The notes under the pieces are model-generated. The model searched no databases. It saw nothing but the letters and a program-made list of their open reading frames with translations, and had not been told where the DNA came from. From Tsukamurella tyrosinosolvens (lineage in GTDB: Bacteria; Actinomycetota; Actinomycetes; Mycobacteriales; Mycobacteriaceae), in NCBI RefSeq assembly GCF_900104775.1, contig NZ_FNSA01000003.1, positions 3,968,001 through 4,032,000 on the forward strand: DNA of 64,000 nt, read 5' to 3'. Both the position numbers and the translations under genes were made by a program. This document shows, one piece after another, positions 42,704 through 51,799 of the stretch; positions within the stretch are counted from its first letter, which is position 1; each line of letters begins with the position of its first letter.

Positions 42704-43765
42704 ATGACCACGGTGACCATGATCGAGAAACCTACGGAGGAGACGGGATTCGCCGATGGGCCCGCGCTGCGGGCGGCGCTGCGCGGAGCGGACTACATCG
42801 CGGACCCCGACCTGGCCACCGTGGTCCACCTGGCGACGGTGCTCGGCCGGCCCCTGCTCCTGGAGGGGCCGGCGGGTGTCGGCAAGACCGAGCTGGCGAA
42901 GGCCTTGGCGGAGGTCGCCGGCCGCCGCCTGATCCGGCTCCAGTGTCACGAGGGGCTCGACGACAGCCGCGCCCTCTACGAGTGGGACTACGCGCGACAG
43001 CTGCTGCACGTGCAGATGCTGCGGGACCGGATCGGCACCGATCTGGCGGCCTTCGACACCCTGGAGGAGGCGTCGGCGCACCTGGCCGCCAAGGACTTCG
43101 GGCTCTACTCGGAGACCTTCCTCGCGGCGCGGCCCCTCCTCGCGGCGATCCTGTCCGAGGAGCCGGTGGTGCTGCTGGTCGACGAGGTGGATCGCACCGA
43201 GGAGTCGATGGAGGCGCTGCTGCTCGAGGTGCTGGCGGAGAACCAGGTGACGGTGCCGGAGATCGGCACTTTCACCGCCCGCACCCGGCCGTGGGTCGTG
43301 TTGACCTCCAACGACACCCGCGAGCTCAGCGCCGCACTCAAGCGCCGCTGCCTGCACTACCACCTCGGCTACCCCGCCGCCGGCCGCGAGCGCGACATCG
43401 TCGCCGCCCGCGCGCCCGAGGTGGAACCCGCCGCGATCGCCGAGGTGGTCGCGCTCGCGGGCGAGCTGCGGGACCTGCCGCTGCGCAAGAGCCCGTCGAT
43501 CTCGGAGGTGATCGACGCGGCCCGGATCGCCGCCGTCCTGGCCGGCACCGGCACCACGGCGGCCGAGCGCCCCGAGCTGCTCTACGCCGCGCTCCTGAAG
43601 TACTCCACGGACGTGGAGCTGGTGCGCACGCGGAAAGGCGGCGCACCGTCGGGTCCGGCGGAGGCGACGGGCCGGCCGGACCGGACGACGGTGGCGGCCG
43701 ATCCCGCCAACACCACGACGGCCGTCTTCCGGGGGCACGGGGGCCGGGGCCGTGGCGGCAACTGA
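42704..43765 (+). CDS. MoxR-family AAA ATPase
   Basis: A 353-residue AAA+ protein. Walker A is EGPAGVGKTELA (K61), Walker B is VVLLVDEVDR, sensor 1 is WVVLTSNDTRELSAA and the arginine-rich RRCLHYHLGYP follows. MoxR ATPases work with VWA proteins as chaperones that activate or insert cofactors into metalloenzymes such as methanol dehydrogenase or CO dehydrogenase (CoxD/CoxE). It follows mdo by 22 bp and overlaps the VWA gene by 14 bp, so the client is probably Mdo or the second dehydrogenase (inference). The last 50 residues are low-complexity. Confidence 0.9.
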   Translation: MTTVTMIEKPTEETGFADGPALRAALRGADYIADPDLATVVHLATVLGRPLLLEGPAGVGKTELAKALAEVAGRRLIRLQCHEGLDDSRALYEWDYARQLLHVQMLRDRIGTDLAAFDTLEEASAHLAAKDFGLYSETFLAARPLLAAILSEEPVVLLVDEVDRTEESMEALLLEVLAENQVTVPEIGTFTARTRPWVVLTSNDTRELSAALKRRCLHYHLGYPAAGRERDIVAARAPEVEPAAIAEVVALAGELRDLPLRKSPSISEVIDAARIAAVLAGTGTTAAERPELLYAALLKYSTDVELVRTRKGGAPSGPAEATGRPDRTTVAADPANTTTAVFRGHGGRGRGGN

Positions 43766-45248
43766 GACGGCGGGCCTGCTCGACGTCGTCGCCGCGGCCT
43801 TCGGCGCGCGGCTGCGCGCGCACGGCGTGGGCGCCTCCCCCGCCGAGGTGATCGAGGTGCGCCGCGTGCTCGCGCTGTACGGGGCGCGCGACCGGGCGCG
43901 GCTCGGCGCTGGGCTTCGCGCGACCTGCGTCAAGTACGCGCACGAGGACGCCGGGTTCGATGCGGCCTTCGCCGAGCTCTTCGCGGCCGCCCCCGGCACC
44001 GTCGACGCCCCGGACCGGACGCCGGCGCCCGCGGCGCTGACGGGCGACCTGCCCGACGACCTCGTCCTCGATCCCGACGGGGAGGTGGGCCGCTACGCCG
44101 ACTACAACGAGCGGGCGGCGGAGGTCGGGGATCTCGTCGTGGACACCCCGGAGGCCGAGGAGGGCTTCAACCCGCACAAGGACGACGACGACTTCTCGGT
44201 GACGTCGGCGGCGGACGGCGAGCTCGCCGTCTCCGGGGAGGACGGGGGTCGCCGCGGCGTGAGCTACACCCTCGACGTGGCGCGGGCCGGGACCGCCGAG
44301 GTCGGGGCGCTGTCCGACGGTGCCGCGATGGCCGCGTCCGGCGCGCTGCGCTGGGACGATCCGGCGGCGATTCTGGCGTGGCTGGACCGCTACGACCCGA
44401 GCCGGGTGTACGCCGACGCCGGGCCGGAGCAGGAGCTGACGCAGGCCACCGCCGACCGGCTGGCCGCGGCGCTGAGCGCCTTCGTCGAGGCCCTGGCCGC
44501 GGCGGGCCCGGTCCCGCCCGGGCCGCCGGGCGAGGTCGAATCGCGGCCCCACGCCGAGCTGGAGCTCGCGGTGCACGAGGTGCTGCGCCGCATGCGCGGG
44601 GCGCCGCGGGAGCGGGTGCGCTACCACGGCCACGGGCGGCTCGACCTGCGCGCGACCGCCCGGACGGCGCAGCGCACGGACGGCGTTCCGTTCCGCCTCG
44701 CGACCCGCGTGCCCCGCCCCGACCGGCTGCGCCTGCTGATCCTCGCGGACGTCTCGCTGTCGGTGCGCCCGGTGACCGCGTTCGTCCTGCGCCTCGCGCA
44801 GTCGATCCGGCGGCGCACCGCCCGGTGCGAGGTCTACGGCTTCGTCGACCGCCCCGTGGACGTGACCGAGGCCCTGCTGCCCGGCGCGGGCGACGACGCC
44901 CTCGCACAGGTCCTGGCCGACCCGGAGATCGACCTCGAGGCGTCCAGCGACTACGGGCGGGTCTTCGCGGAGCTCCTCGCGGCGCCCGCCGGCCTCACCC
45001 GGCGCACGTCGGTCCTCATCGTCGGCGACGGGCGCTCGGGCGGCCTGCCCGACGGCGCCGGCGACCTCGCGGAGCTGCGGCGACGCGTGCACCGGCTGGC
45101 GTGGATCACACCGGAGCCGGAGCGGTACTGGGCGCAGGCGACGTGCGCGATGCCCGCGTACCGCGAGCACTGCGACGCGGTGGTCACGGCGCGCGACGCG
45201 GACCAGCTGATCGAGCGGGCGGCGGAGCTCGGGAACGCGCTGCGCTGA
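43752..45248 (+). CDS. VWA-domain protein, CoxE-like
   Basis: A 498-residue protein. The C-terminal half is a von Willebrand A domain with MIDAS-like ADVSLSVRP and SSDYGRVFAEL, typical of CoxE-type partners of MoxR ATPases. The N-terminal half is acidic and of unknown fold. It has no membrane helix. The GTG at 43752 lies within the end of the MoxR gene, indicating coupling. The pair is likely an activation chaperone system for the adjacent alcohol dehydrogenases. Confidence in the exact client is low. Confidence 0.85.
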   Translation: MAATETAGLLDVVAAAFGARLRAHGVGASPAEVIEVRRVLALYGARDRARLGAGLRATCVKYAHEDAGFDAAFAELFAAAPGTVDAPDRTPAPAALTGDLPDDLVLDPDGEVGRYADYNERAAEVGDLVVDTPEAEEGFNPHKDDDDFSVTSAADGELAVSGEDGGRRGVSYTLDVARAGTAEVGALSDGAAMAASGALRWDDPAAILAWLDRYDPSRVYADAGPEQELTQATADRLAAALSAFVEALAAAGPVPPGPPGEVESRPHAELELAVHEVLRRMRGAPRERVRYHGHGRLDLRATARTAQRTDGVPFRLATRVPRPDRLRLLILADVSLSVRPVTAFVLRLAQSIRRRTARCEVYGFVDRPVDVTEALLPGAGDDALAQVLADPEIDLEASSDYGRVFAELLAAPAGLTRRTSVLIVGDGRSGGLPDGAGDLAELRRRVHRLAWITPEPERYWAQATCAMPAYREHCDAVVTARDADQLIERAAELGNALR

Positions 45249-45254
45249 CGGCGC

Positions 45255-45274
45255 ACCTACCCGATCGGGCAGGT
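45255..45274. promoter_or_regulatory. Candidate regulator operator upstream of the second dehydrogenase (site 2)
   Basis: ACCTACCCGATCGGGCAGGT is a 20-bp palindrome with a single mismatched pair and a perfect CCCGATCGGG core. It matches the site at 41269-41288 at 17 of 20 bases. It begins 7 bp after the VWA stop codon and ends 81 bp before the dehydrogenase GTG. Confidence 0.55.
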
Positions 45275-45355
45275 ACCCGCCCCTGCGAACGGCCCGCCGG
45301 CGGCCTCCCGGGCTGACGTAACATGGGTCACATCGATCCGGTGAGGAGCAGCCCC

Positions 45356-46582
45356 GTGACCCACCTCGATGATCGCGCCGCGAACGATCTCGATCACCGC
45401 ACCGCGATGGTGCCGTTGGTCTCGCGCGAGGTGCCGCGCACCGTCAAGTTCCACGCCCCGGAGATCGTCTTCGGCGTCGATTCCCTCGGCGAGGCCGCGC
45501 ACGCGGCGGTCCGCCTCGGCGCGGTCCGCCCGCTGCTGGTGACCGACCCGGGGCTGATCGAGGCCGGCTGGGTCGACGAGCTCCTCGGGCACCTGCGCGA
45601 CGCGGGCCTGCGGCCCGAGGTCTTCAGCGCCGTGACGCCGAATCCGAAGGACCACGAGGTCGCCGCGGCCTTCGAGCGGTACGCCGAGGCCGGCTGCGAC
45701 GTGGTGCTCGGGATCGGCGGCGGCTCGGTCATGGACGCGGCGAAGGGCGTGGCGATCCTCGCCACCAACGGCGGAGGGATCCTGGACTACGTGGGCGTGG
45801 ACCGGGTGACCCGCCCCATCCCGCCGACCGTCATGGTGCCCACGACCGCGGGCACCGGCGCCGACGTCTCCCAGTTCTGCATCGTCACCGACACCGAGCG
45901 GGCCACCAAGGTCACCATCCTGGGCCGGGCCCTGGTGCCCGACGTCACCGTCATCGACCCGCGGCTGCTGACCACGATGCCGGAGTGGTTGGGCGCCGCG
46001 AGCGGCCTCGACGCGCTCACGCACGGCGTGGAGGCGTACGTCTCGCTGGCCCACAACCCGCTCACCGATCACCACGCGCTGCGGGCCGTGGGCCTTGTGT
46101 CCGAGTCGCTCACCGCCAGCATGGCGGACCCGCGCAGCATCTCCGCCCGCCTGGTGATGGCGCAGGCCAGCCTGGAGGCGGGGATGGCCTTCACCAACGC
46201 GATCCTCGGGGCCGCGCACGCGATGAGCCACCAGGTGGGCGGGCTGCTGGACAAGCCGCACGGGGTGATCAACGGCATCCTGCTGCCGCACGTCGTGCGG
46301 TTCAACGCGGCCGCGGACCCCGCGCCCTACGTGGCGATCGCCGCCGGGATGGGCCTCGACGCGCAGCACGCGCCGCCCGCGGAGGCGGCCGCCGCCGTGG
46401 CCGACCGGGTGGAGGAGCTGGCGCGGGAGGTCGGCGTCCCGCGGGGACTGTCGGAACTGGGCGTCCCCGAGGACGTCCTCCCCCGGCTGGCGGCGCAGAG
46501 CCTCGAGGACTCGTGCATGACCACGAACCCGCGGGCCGCGACGGTCGGCGAGATCACCGAGCTGTTCCGGGCGGCGATGTGA
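45356..46582 (+). CDS. Iron-containing alcohol dehydrogenase (1,3-propanediol/butanol dehydrogenase-like)
   Basis: A 408-residue type III alcohol dehydrogenase. Motifs are GIGGGSVMDAAKG, PTTAGTGADVSQF and the metal site GAAHAMSHQVGGLLDKPHGVING. The GTG at 45356 has GAGGAG 8 bp upstream; an ATG at 45323 would add 11 residues without a ribosome-binding site. It probably oxidises alcohols or diols; M. smegmatis has a comparable gene beside mno whose locus is needed for 1,3-propanediol use. Its last ATG overlaps the sensor kinase GTG, so the two are coupled. Confidence 0.87.
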   Translation: MTHLDDRAANDLDHRTAMVPLVSREVPRTVKFHAPEIVFGVDSLGEAAHAAVRLGAVRPLLVTDPGLIEAGWVDELLGHLRDAGLRPEVFSAVTPNPKDHEVAAAFERYAEAGCDVVLGIGGGSVMDAAKGVAILATNGGGILDYVGVDRVTRPIPPTVMVPTTAGTGADVSQFCIVTDTERATKVTILGRALVPDVTVIDPRLLTTMPEWLGAASGLDALTHGVEAYVSLAHNPLTDHHALRAVGLVSESLTASMADPRSISARLVMAQASLEAGMAFTNAILGAAHAMSHQVGGLLDKPHGVINGILLPHVVRFNAAADPAPYVAIAAGMGLDAQHAPPAEAAAAVADRVEELAREVGVPRGLSELGVPEDVLPRLAAQSLEDSCMTTNPRAATVGEITELFRAAM

Positions 46583-47913
46583 CCGCCGAGTCGGACCTCG
46601 CCGCGCTCACCGGGCTCCGGTCGGGCAAGAGCAGCTACTACCCGCAGTACCGGGGAGCGGTCGAGCGCGCGGAGCGCGTCCTGCACGCGCTGGACCTCAT
46701 CGCGGGCGCCCTGGTGCGGACCGTCGAGGGGCCGGAGACACTGGTGTGCTCGGTCGCGGAGGTGGCGCGGGAGCACCTGCGCGCCGACTGGGTGGTCTTC
46801 GCGCTCACCGACGGCCGCCTCACGGCCGCGGGCATGCGGCGCCTCGTGCTCGGCCCGGACGGCATCCCCTACCTCGTGGACCGGGTGACCGGCCCGCCCC
46901 TCCCGTACGAGGTGGTCGACTGCCTCGAACGGATCCGCGACCCCGCCACGGTCTCGGACCGCACGTCGCTCGAGGGCCGGCACGCCTTCGTGCCCCTCGT
47001 GCTCGACGGTGCCGTGGTCGGCGCGATCGCCGCGTGGGTGCCCGAGGGACGCGAGCTGGACGGCACCGACGCGGCCGTGCTGAGCATCTTGGCGAGCCAG
47101 ACCGCGGTCGCACTGCACAACGCGGCGCTGTACGAGGGCATCGCGACGCTGCTGACGCGGTCGGAGCAGGCGCACGCCCAGGCCCGCCGGACCGCCGCCG
47201 ACCTCGCGGTGCGCAACGCCGAGCTCGTCAGCACGCAGCGCGAGCTCGGCGTGGCCCAGCGGCAGCGCGTCCTCGACGACGAGCGCCACCGCATCGCCCG
47301 CGAACTCCACGACAGCGTCACCCAGGCCGTGCTCTCCGCGGGCATGCAGATCGAGGTGTGCCGCAGCGACATCCCGGCGGCCGAACGCGCCGAGCGGCTC
47401 GACCTCGCCAAGGAGATGACGCGACGCGGCGTGGAGCAGCTGCGCGCCGCGATCTACACGCTGGGCAACAGCCACGACCACGAGGACGCGGCGCTGCCCG
47501 AGATGCTGCGCCGCCTCGGCGTGGTGCACGAGCCCGACGAGCTGACCGTCTCGGTCCGGGTGCGCGGCGAAGCCCGGGAACTGCGCGCGGCCGTCGAGCA
47601 CGCGCTGCTGCGGATCGCGGGCGAGGCCCTCTTCAACGTCGCGGTCCACGCGGGCGCGAGCCGCGCTGTGGTCTCGCTGCGCTACGGACCGGACGTCGTC
47701 GAGCTCGCCGTCGACGACGACGGCACCGGCGATCCCGCCGCCCTGCGCACCGCGCTCGCGGCCAGCCGGGAGCGCGATCTCGACGGCCACGGTCGCGGGC
47801 TCGCGAACATGGCGGCGCGCGCCGCCGAATGCGGTGGGCGGCTGTCGATCCGGCGGTCGCGGATCGGCGGGGTCCGCGTGCAGGTGGCACTACCGGTGGA
47901 GGAGGAGTCGTGA
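46579..47913 (+). CDS. mnoS: GAF-domain sensor histidine kinase, MnoS-like
   Basis: A 444-residue soluble kinase without membrane helices. A GAF domain (about residues 35-185) is followed by a coiled coil and a HisKA_3 box with H244 (RIARELHDSVTQAVLSAGMQ), then an HATPase domain with the late GRGLANMAARAAECGG box. The NarL/DesK-type dimerisation domain fits the LuxR-type regulator encoded next, with a 4-bp overlap. The M. smegmatis MnoSR pair at the same kind of locus controls mno expression. A cytosolic alcohol- or aldehyde-derived signal is likely. Confidence 0.8.
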   Translation: MTAESDLAALTGLRSGKSSYYPQYRGAVERAERVLHALDLIAGALVRTVEGPETLVCSVAEVAREHLRADWVVFALTDGRLTAAGMRRLVLGPDGIPYLVDRVTGPPLPYEVVDCLERIRDPATVSDRTSLEGRHAFVPLVLDGAVVGAIAAWVPEGRELDGTDAAVLSILASQTAVALHNAALYEGIATLLTRSEQAHAQARRTAADLAVRNAELVSTQRELGVAQRQRVLDDERHRIARELHDSVTQAVLSAGMQIEVCRSDIPAAERAERLDLAKEMTRRGVEQLRAAIYTLGNSHDHEDAALPEMLRRLGVVHEPDELTVSVRVRGEARELRAAVEHALLRIAGEALFNVAVHAGASRAVVSLRYGPDVVELAVDDDGTGDPAALRTALAASRERDLDGHGRGLANMAARAAECGGRLSIRRSRIGGVRVQVALPVEEES

Positions 47914-48569
47914 CGGAGACCCGGGAACGGACGGCGGAGCGGTCGCGGCTGGTGCTGGTCGACGACCACGCGATCCTGCGGCAGGGGCTGCGGTCGGTGC
48001 TGGAGCGCGAGCCCGATCTGGAAGTCGTGGGAGAGGCGGTGTCGCGCGCCGAGGCCCGCGCGGTGGCGGAGCACGTGCGGCCCGACGTGATGGTGATCGA
48101 CCTGAAGCTATCGGGCGGCTCGGAGCTGGAGGGCCTGAGCCTGTGCCGGGATCTCACGGCCGCGCACCCGGAGATCGGGCTGCTCGTGCTCACGACCTTC
48201 CTCGACGAGCGGCTCGTGGTCGAGGCGGTCCAGGCCGGCGCGCGTGGCTACGTCGTCAAGGACGTGGACACCACGGAGCTGGTGAGCGCCATCCGTTCGG
48301 TGACCCGGGGGCAGAGCGCCTTCGACTCGCGCACCGCGGTCGCCGTGGTGAGGACGCTGGCGGGTGGAGCGCCCGACGACACGCTCACCGCTCGCGAGCT
48401 GGAGGTGCTGCGCCTGCTGGCGAAGGGCCACTCCAACACCCGGATCGGCGAGCAGCTGTTCATCTCCCCCACGACCGTGAAGTTCCACGTGAGCAATCTG
48501 CTGCGCAAGCTGGGCGTGAGCCGCCGCACCGAGGCCGCGTACGAGGCCAGCAAGCGCGGGATCATCTAG
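47910..48569 (+). CDS. mnoR: NarL/LuxR-family response regulator, MnoR-like
   Basis: A 219-residue regulator. The receiver has D18/D19 (LVDDHAI), phosphoacceptor D64 (VMVIDLKLSG) and K in VKDVD. The C-terminal LuxR helix-turn-helix is LTARELEVLRLLAKGHSNTR with ISPTTVKFHVSNLLRKLGV. The GTG overlaps the kinase stop codon. It is the last gene of the dehydrogenase-kinase-regulator unit. The repeated ACCTACCCG/CGGG site ahead of both dehydrogenases is a candidate binding site, which is inference. Confidence 0.82.
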   Translation: MTETRERTAERSRLVLVDDHAILRQGLRSVLEREPDLEVVGEAVSRAEARAVAEHVRPDVMVIDLKLSGGSELEGLSLCRDLTAAHPEIGLLVLTTFLDERLVVEAVQAGARGYVVKDVDTTELVSAIRSVTRGQSAFDSRTAVAVVRTLAGGAPDDTLTARELEVLRLLAKGHSNTRIGEQLFISPTTVKFHVSNLLRKLGVSRRTEAAYEASKRGII

Positions 48570-48575
48570 GCGGCG

Positions 48576-49382
48576 TCACCGGTCGACCACGAGCCACCCG
48601 CCGTGGTGCTCGGTGACCGCGAAGGCGAGGCCGGTCGCGGCGCCGAGCTCACGCAGCGTCGTCGCCGTGAAGCTCCGCACGTGCCCGTACCGCGCGTCGG
48701 GCTCGTCCTCGTAGGGCACCGCGACGATCACCCGGCGGCGGGCCAGCCGCACCGCCTCGGCGAGGATCGCGCGCCCGGCCGCGGGCGACACGTGCTCGAG
48801 GAGGTGCAGGGCGGTGACAGTGTCCGCGTAACCGTCGGGCAGGCCCGTCGCGGCCGCGTCTCCGGCGACGGTGCGCAGCGGTGCGCCCAGGTCGGGCGCG
48901 ACCCGCGCGAGCAGCGCCATGGTGCCGGGGCACAGGTCCGAGGCCGTGACGCGCCACCCGCGGCGGGCGGCGCGCAGCGCGAAGAAGCCGAAGCAGGAGC
49001 CGAGATCGAGCAACGACTCGCCCACGAGCAGCTCCTCGGCGCGCTCGTGGACGGGAGCGAAAGGGGTGCAGCCGGATTCGAGATCGGCGAGGGAGTTGCG
49101 GTAGTACGTCAGCCAGGCCTCGTGCGGCACGTCGACGGTGCTGCGCACGGCGCCGACCACGAGCCGCTCGAACTCGTCGACGGTGGGGGGTGCCGCGATC
49201 GCGGCGAGGCGTGCCGCGAGGGAGTCGCGCAGGTGCTCGGGCCGGAGCCGGTGCCGCAGGTGCACCCGCCCGCCGGCGCGCTCGACGGCGAGGAGGGCAC
49301 CGCCGGGACGGCCCGAACGGGAGACGGTCACCGTTCCGTCCGACCAGGTTCCGGGCCGCTGCGGGGCGAGCACATCGATCAT
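48576..49382 (-). CDS. mftM: SAM-dependent methyltransferase, mycofactocin glycan methyltransferase MftM-like
   Basis: A 268-residue class I methyltransferase. Motif I is LLDLGSCFGFFALRAA and the post-I acidic strand is VTASDLCPG. The N-terminal region (RVHLRHRLRPEHLRDSLAAR, then WLTYYRNSLADLESG) is that of the family around M. smegmatis MSMEG_6237, shown to 2-O-methylate the oligoglucoside chain of mycofactocin. It is convergent with mnoR (6 bp apart), as expected from that locus. Methylation would trim or cap the cofactor used by Mdo. The other mft genes are not in this window. Confidence 0.78.
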   Translation of the reverse strand: MIDVLAPQRPGTWSDGTVTVSRSGRPGGALLAVERAGGRVHLRHRLRPEHLRDSLAARLAAIAAPPTVDEFERLVVGAVRSTVDVPHEAWLTYYRNSLADLESGCTPFAPVHERAEELLVGESLLDLGSCFGFFALRAARRGWRVTASDLCPGTMALLARVAPDLGAPLRTVAGDAAATGLPDGYADTVTALHLLEHVSPAAGRAILAEAVRLARRRVIVAVPYEDEPDARYGHVRSFTATTLRELGAATGLAFAVTEHHGGWLVVDR

Positions 49383-49388
49383 CCTCCG

Positions 49389-49394
49389 AGCGTA
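49389..49394 (-). promoter_or_regulatory. -10 element of the mftM-like gene (leaderless)
   Basis: TACGCT on the minus strand is followed by 6 nt and ATG 49382. Confidence 0.45.
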
Positions 49395-49469
49395 GGAACG
49401 CCCGCGCGGCCCCGCGCCGGGCCGACGAACGGGACGCGGCCTATCCGGTCGGAGGGGCGGTCCCCGCCG

Positions 49470-50087
49470 TCACGGCCAGGTGATCACGCCGCGCTGGAAG
49501 GTCTGGGAGAAGCTGCTGCCCGTGCGGATCTCGGGCCCGGTCGGGTAGCCGTACTTGCCGGATTCGCGCTTGTCGGCGCTCCACTTCACCAGGATCTCGC
49601 CCCACACCGGCCACGCGCCGGACGCGGGCGACCAGTAGATCACGCCGCCCTGGAAGGCGTTCATCGCGCCGGTGACGGCGTTGAACGGGCCGCGCGACTG
49701 CAGCTCGTCGGTGGTCGGGTAGCCGAGCGGGCCGTTCTCCCAGCGGTTCTCGCCCCACTTGGCGCGGATGGCGCCGCCGATCTGGTGGGCGTTGCCGCCG
49801 TCGGCCCCGGGGTGCCAGTAGAAGGAGGCCTGGTTCTTGAAGGTCTGGAACTTGCCGCCGCGCCCCGCGTTGGTCTCGGGGATGAGCGGAACGCCCCACG
49901 TCGCGGGGCCGCCCGTGGCGAAGTAGGAGACCTCGATCTGGCCCTTGACCAGGAACCGGCCGACCTGCTGGTCGGCCTTGGCGACGGCGGTCACGCCGCC
50001 GCTGATACCCACCGCGACGGCCGCCGCGGCGACGGCGCCCCGGAACCAGGCGCGACGGTGGCTGTTCGACGAGACGTGCGTGGTCAT
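49470..50087 (-). CDS. Secreted LGFP-repeat protein
   Basis: A 205-residue protein. A twin-arginine-like signal (HRRAWFRGAVAAAAVAVGIS) ends near AKA at about residue 38, followed by LGFP repeats: ATWGVPLIPET, NGPLGYPTTDE, GKYGYPTGPE and their GGVIYWSP/RGVITWP strands. LGFP repeats occur in corynebacterial and mycobacterial cell-surface proteins and are believed to bind the envelope. It should be exported and attached to the wall. It may use its own promoter; the strong hairpin at 50155-50192 separates it from the esterase gene upstream. Confidence 0.88.
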   Translation of the reverse strand: MTTHVSSNSHRRAWFRGAVAAAAVAVGISGGVTAVAKADQQVGRFLVKGQIEVSYFATGGPATWGVPLIPETNAGRGGKFQTFKNQASFYWHPGADGGNAHQIGGAIRAKWGENRWENGPLGYPTTDELQSRGPFNAVTGAMNAFQGGVIYWSPASGAWPVWGEILVKWSADKRESGKYGYPTGPEIRTGSSFSQTFQRGVITWP

Positions 50088-50154
50088 TCCTGCTCCTTAG
50101 GTCCGTACCTCCTGAACATCATGAATCACATCAGTCACACAGACAACAACAAGG

Positions 50155-50192
50155 AGGGGCGTGTCGCCGGCTGTGACCGGCGGCACGCCCCT
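50155..50192 (-). terminator. Intrinsic terminator of the carboxylesterase gene
   Basis: AGGGGCGTG and CACGCCCCT enclose CGCCGG and CCGGCG with a 6-nt loop, giving a stem of about 15 bp with one internal mismatch. On the minus strand it is followed by CCTTGTTGTTGT, a T-rich tail. It starts 21 bp after the esterase stop codon. Confidence 0.75.
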
Positions 50193-50213
50193 GCTACCGC
50201 ACTCCCGGGCCGA

Positions 50214-51638
50214 TCAGTACACCCACGCCCCCAGTGCGTCCCGGTTCCGCTCCGCGGGCGGCCCGAACACCTTGAGGTCGGCCTCGGCGGCGAACGGCCG
50301 CCAGTCCGGGCCGGGCGAGCCGGTCTTGATGAACTCCATCCAGCGGCCGTGGATGTCGTCGGCGAGGGCCTGCGGCGCATCCTCGCCCGCGTACATCACG
50401 AAGCCCGGATCGGCGACGTTGTCGAAGGCGAAGCCCAGGTCCAGCGTGTGCATCGCCGACTTCGTGTGCACCGTCGAGGGCCAGGTGAAGTAGTACGCGA
50501 AGCAGTTCTCACCCTGTCCGCGCTGCGCCGCGTAGCTGGGGCCGCCAAAGGCGCCGTCGGAGAGCAGCTCCAGGACGATCTCGCCCGGTGTGAGACTGTC
50601 GCCGTACACCTTCCGGTACGCGCCCACGATCGGGGCCGTGTCGCCGAACGGGCGCAGCAGGACGTCGAGGGCCTTGAGCGGGTTGTCGCCGGGCACGAAC
50701 TCCCCGAACACCCGCCAGAAGTCGGACTCCTTGTGGTTGTTGCCGATGATCATCCGCACCGGCACCGGGCCCTTCGCCAGCCGGCTCACCGGGTTCTCGG
50801 GCAGGAGATCGCCGTCGATCACGGGCGGGAACAGGGTGAGCACGTTGTGCGGGCTCAGCTTGTGCAGCAGCTTCGCCACGGCCGCCGCCGATTCCCGCGG
50901 GTCCTTCTCGCGCAACGCCTTCGCGGTCAGGTGCAGGCCCAGCGCGGCCTTGAGCGGGTCCGCGAGCTTCGCCGCCGTCGGCACATCGGCCGCCACGCCG
51001 ATGCCGGACTCGCAGATCACCTGATGGAACAGCTTCCCGGCGAACTCCGTGGTCGCCAGGGCGGAGACCGACATCGAGCCGGCGGACTCGCCGCCGATCG
51101 TCACCCGGCCGGGGTCGCCGCCGAACGCGGCGATGTTCGCCTGCACCCAGCGCAGCGCCTGCAGCTGGTCGTGCAGGCCGCGGTTGTCGGGGGCGTCCGG
51201 CAGGTGGGTGAAGCCCTCCAGGCCCACCCGGTAGTTCGCGGAGACGTACACCGCCCCGTCGCGAGCGAACGCGGTCCCGTCGAACAGCGACTGCGCCGTG
51301 TTGCCCATGGCGAACGAGCCGCCGTAGATCCACACGTAGACGGGCAGTGCGTCACCCGGCTGCGCGTCGGCCGGGGCCCAGACGTTGAGCGTGAGCCAGT
51401 CGTCGCCCTCGATGACCGGGTACGTGTAGGGCTCGGGCAGCTCCATCGACGGCGGCGGCGTCGGTCCGAACGCCGTGGCCTCGAAGACGCCCTCGAACGG
51501 ATCCGCCGGCTCCGGCAGCGCGAACCGCCGCTCCCCCACCGGGGGCTTGGCGTACGGGATCCCGAGGTAGCGCGCGACACCCCCCACCAGCGCGCCACTG
51601 ATCTCGCCGGCCGGACACACGACCCGGGGTCCACTCAC
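50214..51638 (-). CDS. Type-B carboxylesterase
   Basis: A 474-residue alpha/beta hydrolase of the carboxylesterase/cholinesterase type B family. It has YLGIPYAKPPVGERRF, the oxyanion-hole region YVWIYGGSF, SANYRVGLEGF and the nucleophile elbow GGESAGSMS (S185). A later acidic residue and a C-terminal His (about 390) would complete the triad. No signal peptide is visible, so it is cytosolic. It has its own terminator (50155-50192) and is divergent from lhr over 173 bp. The substrate is unknown. Confidence 0.88.
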   Translation of the reverse strand: MSGPRVVCPAGEISGALVGGVARYLGIPYAKPPVGERRFALPEPADPFEGVFEATAFGPTPPPSMELPEPYTYPVIEGDDWLTLNVWAPADAQPGDALPVYVWIYGGSFAMGNTAQSLFDGTAFARDGAVYVSANYRVGLEGFTHLPDAPDNRGLHDQLQALRWVQANIAAFGGDPGRVTIGGESAGSMSVSALATTEFAGKLFHQVICESGIGVAADVPTAAKLADPLKAALGLHLTAKALREKDPRESAAAVAKLLHKLSPHNVLTLFPPVIDGDLLPENPVSRLAKGPVPVRMIIGNNHKESDFWRVFGEFVPGDNPLKALDVLLRPFGDTAPIVGAYRKVYGDSLTPGEIVLELLSDGAFGGPSYAAQRGQGENCFAYYFTWPSTVHTKSAMHTLDLGFAFDNVADPGFVMYAGEDAPQALADDIHGRWMEFIKTGSPGPDWRPFAAEADLKVFGPPAERNRDALGAWVY

Positions 51639-51799
51639 TCCGTACCACCCTTCGTCAGGGCCGGCGGTCGCCCGGACAGCCCGTTGTCAACACCTGTCCT
51701 TTGCGATTCAAGCAGAAGTCGCAACCTGGCGACGGCTTTGCGACCGACCGATGCACAGCCGCGGCAATCGGACGCAGTGGACTTGTCGGAGGGCTGCGC

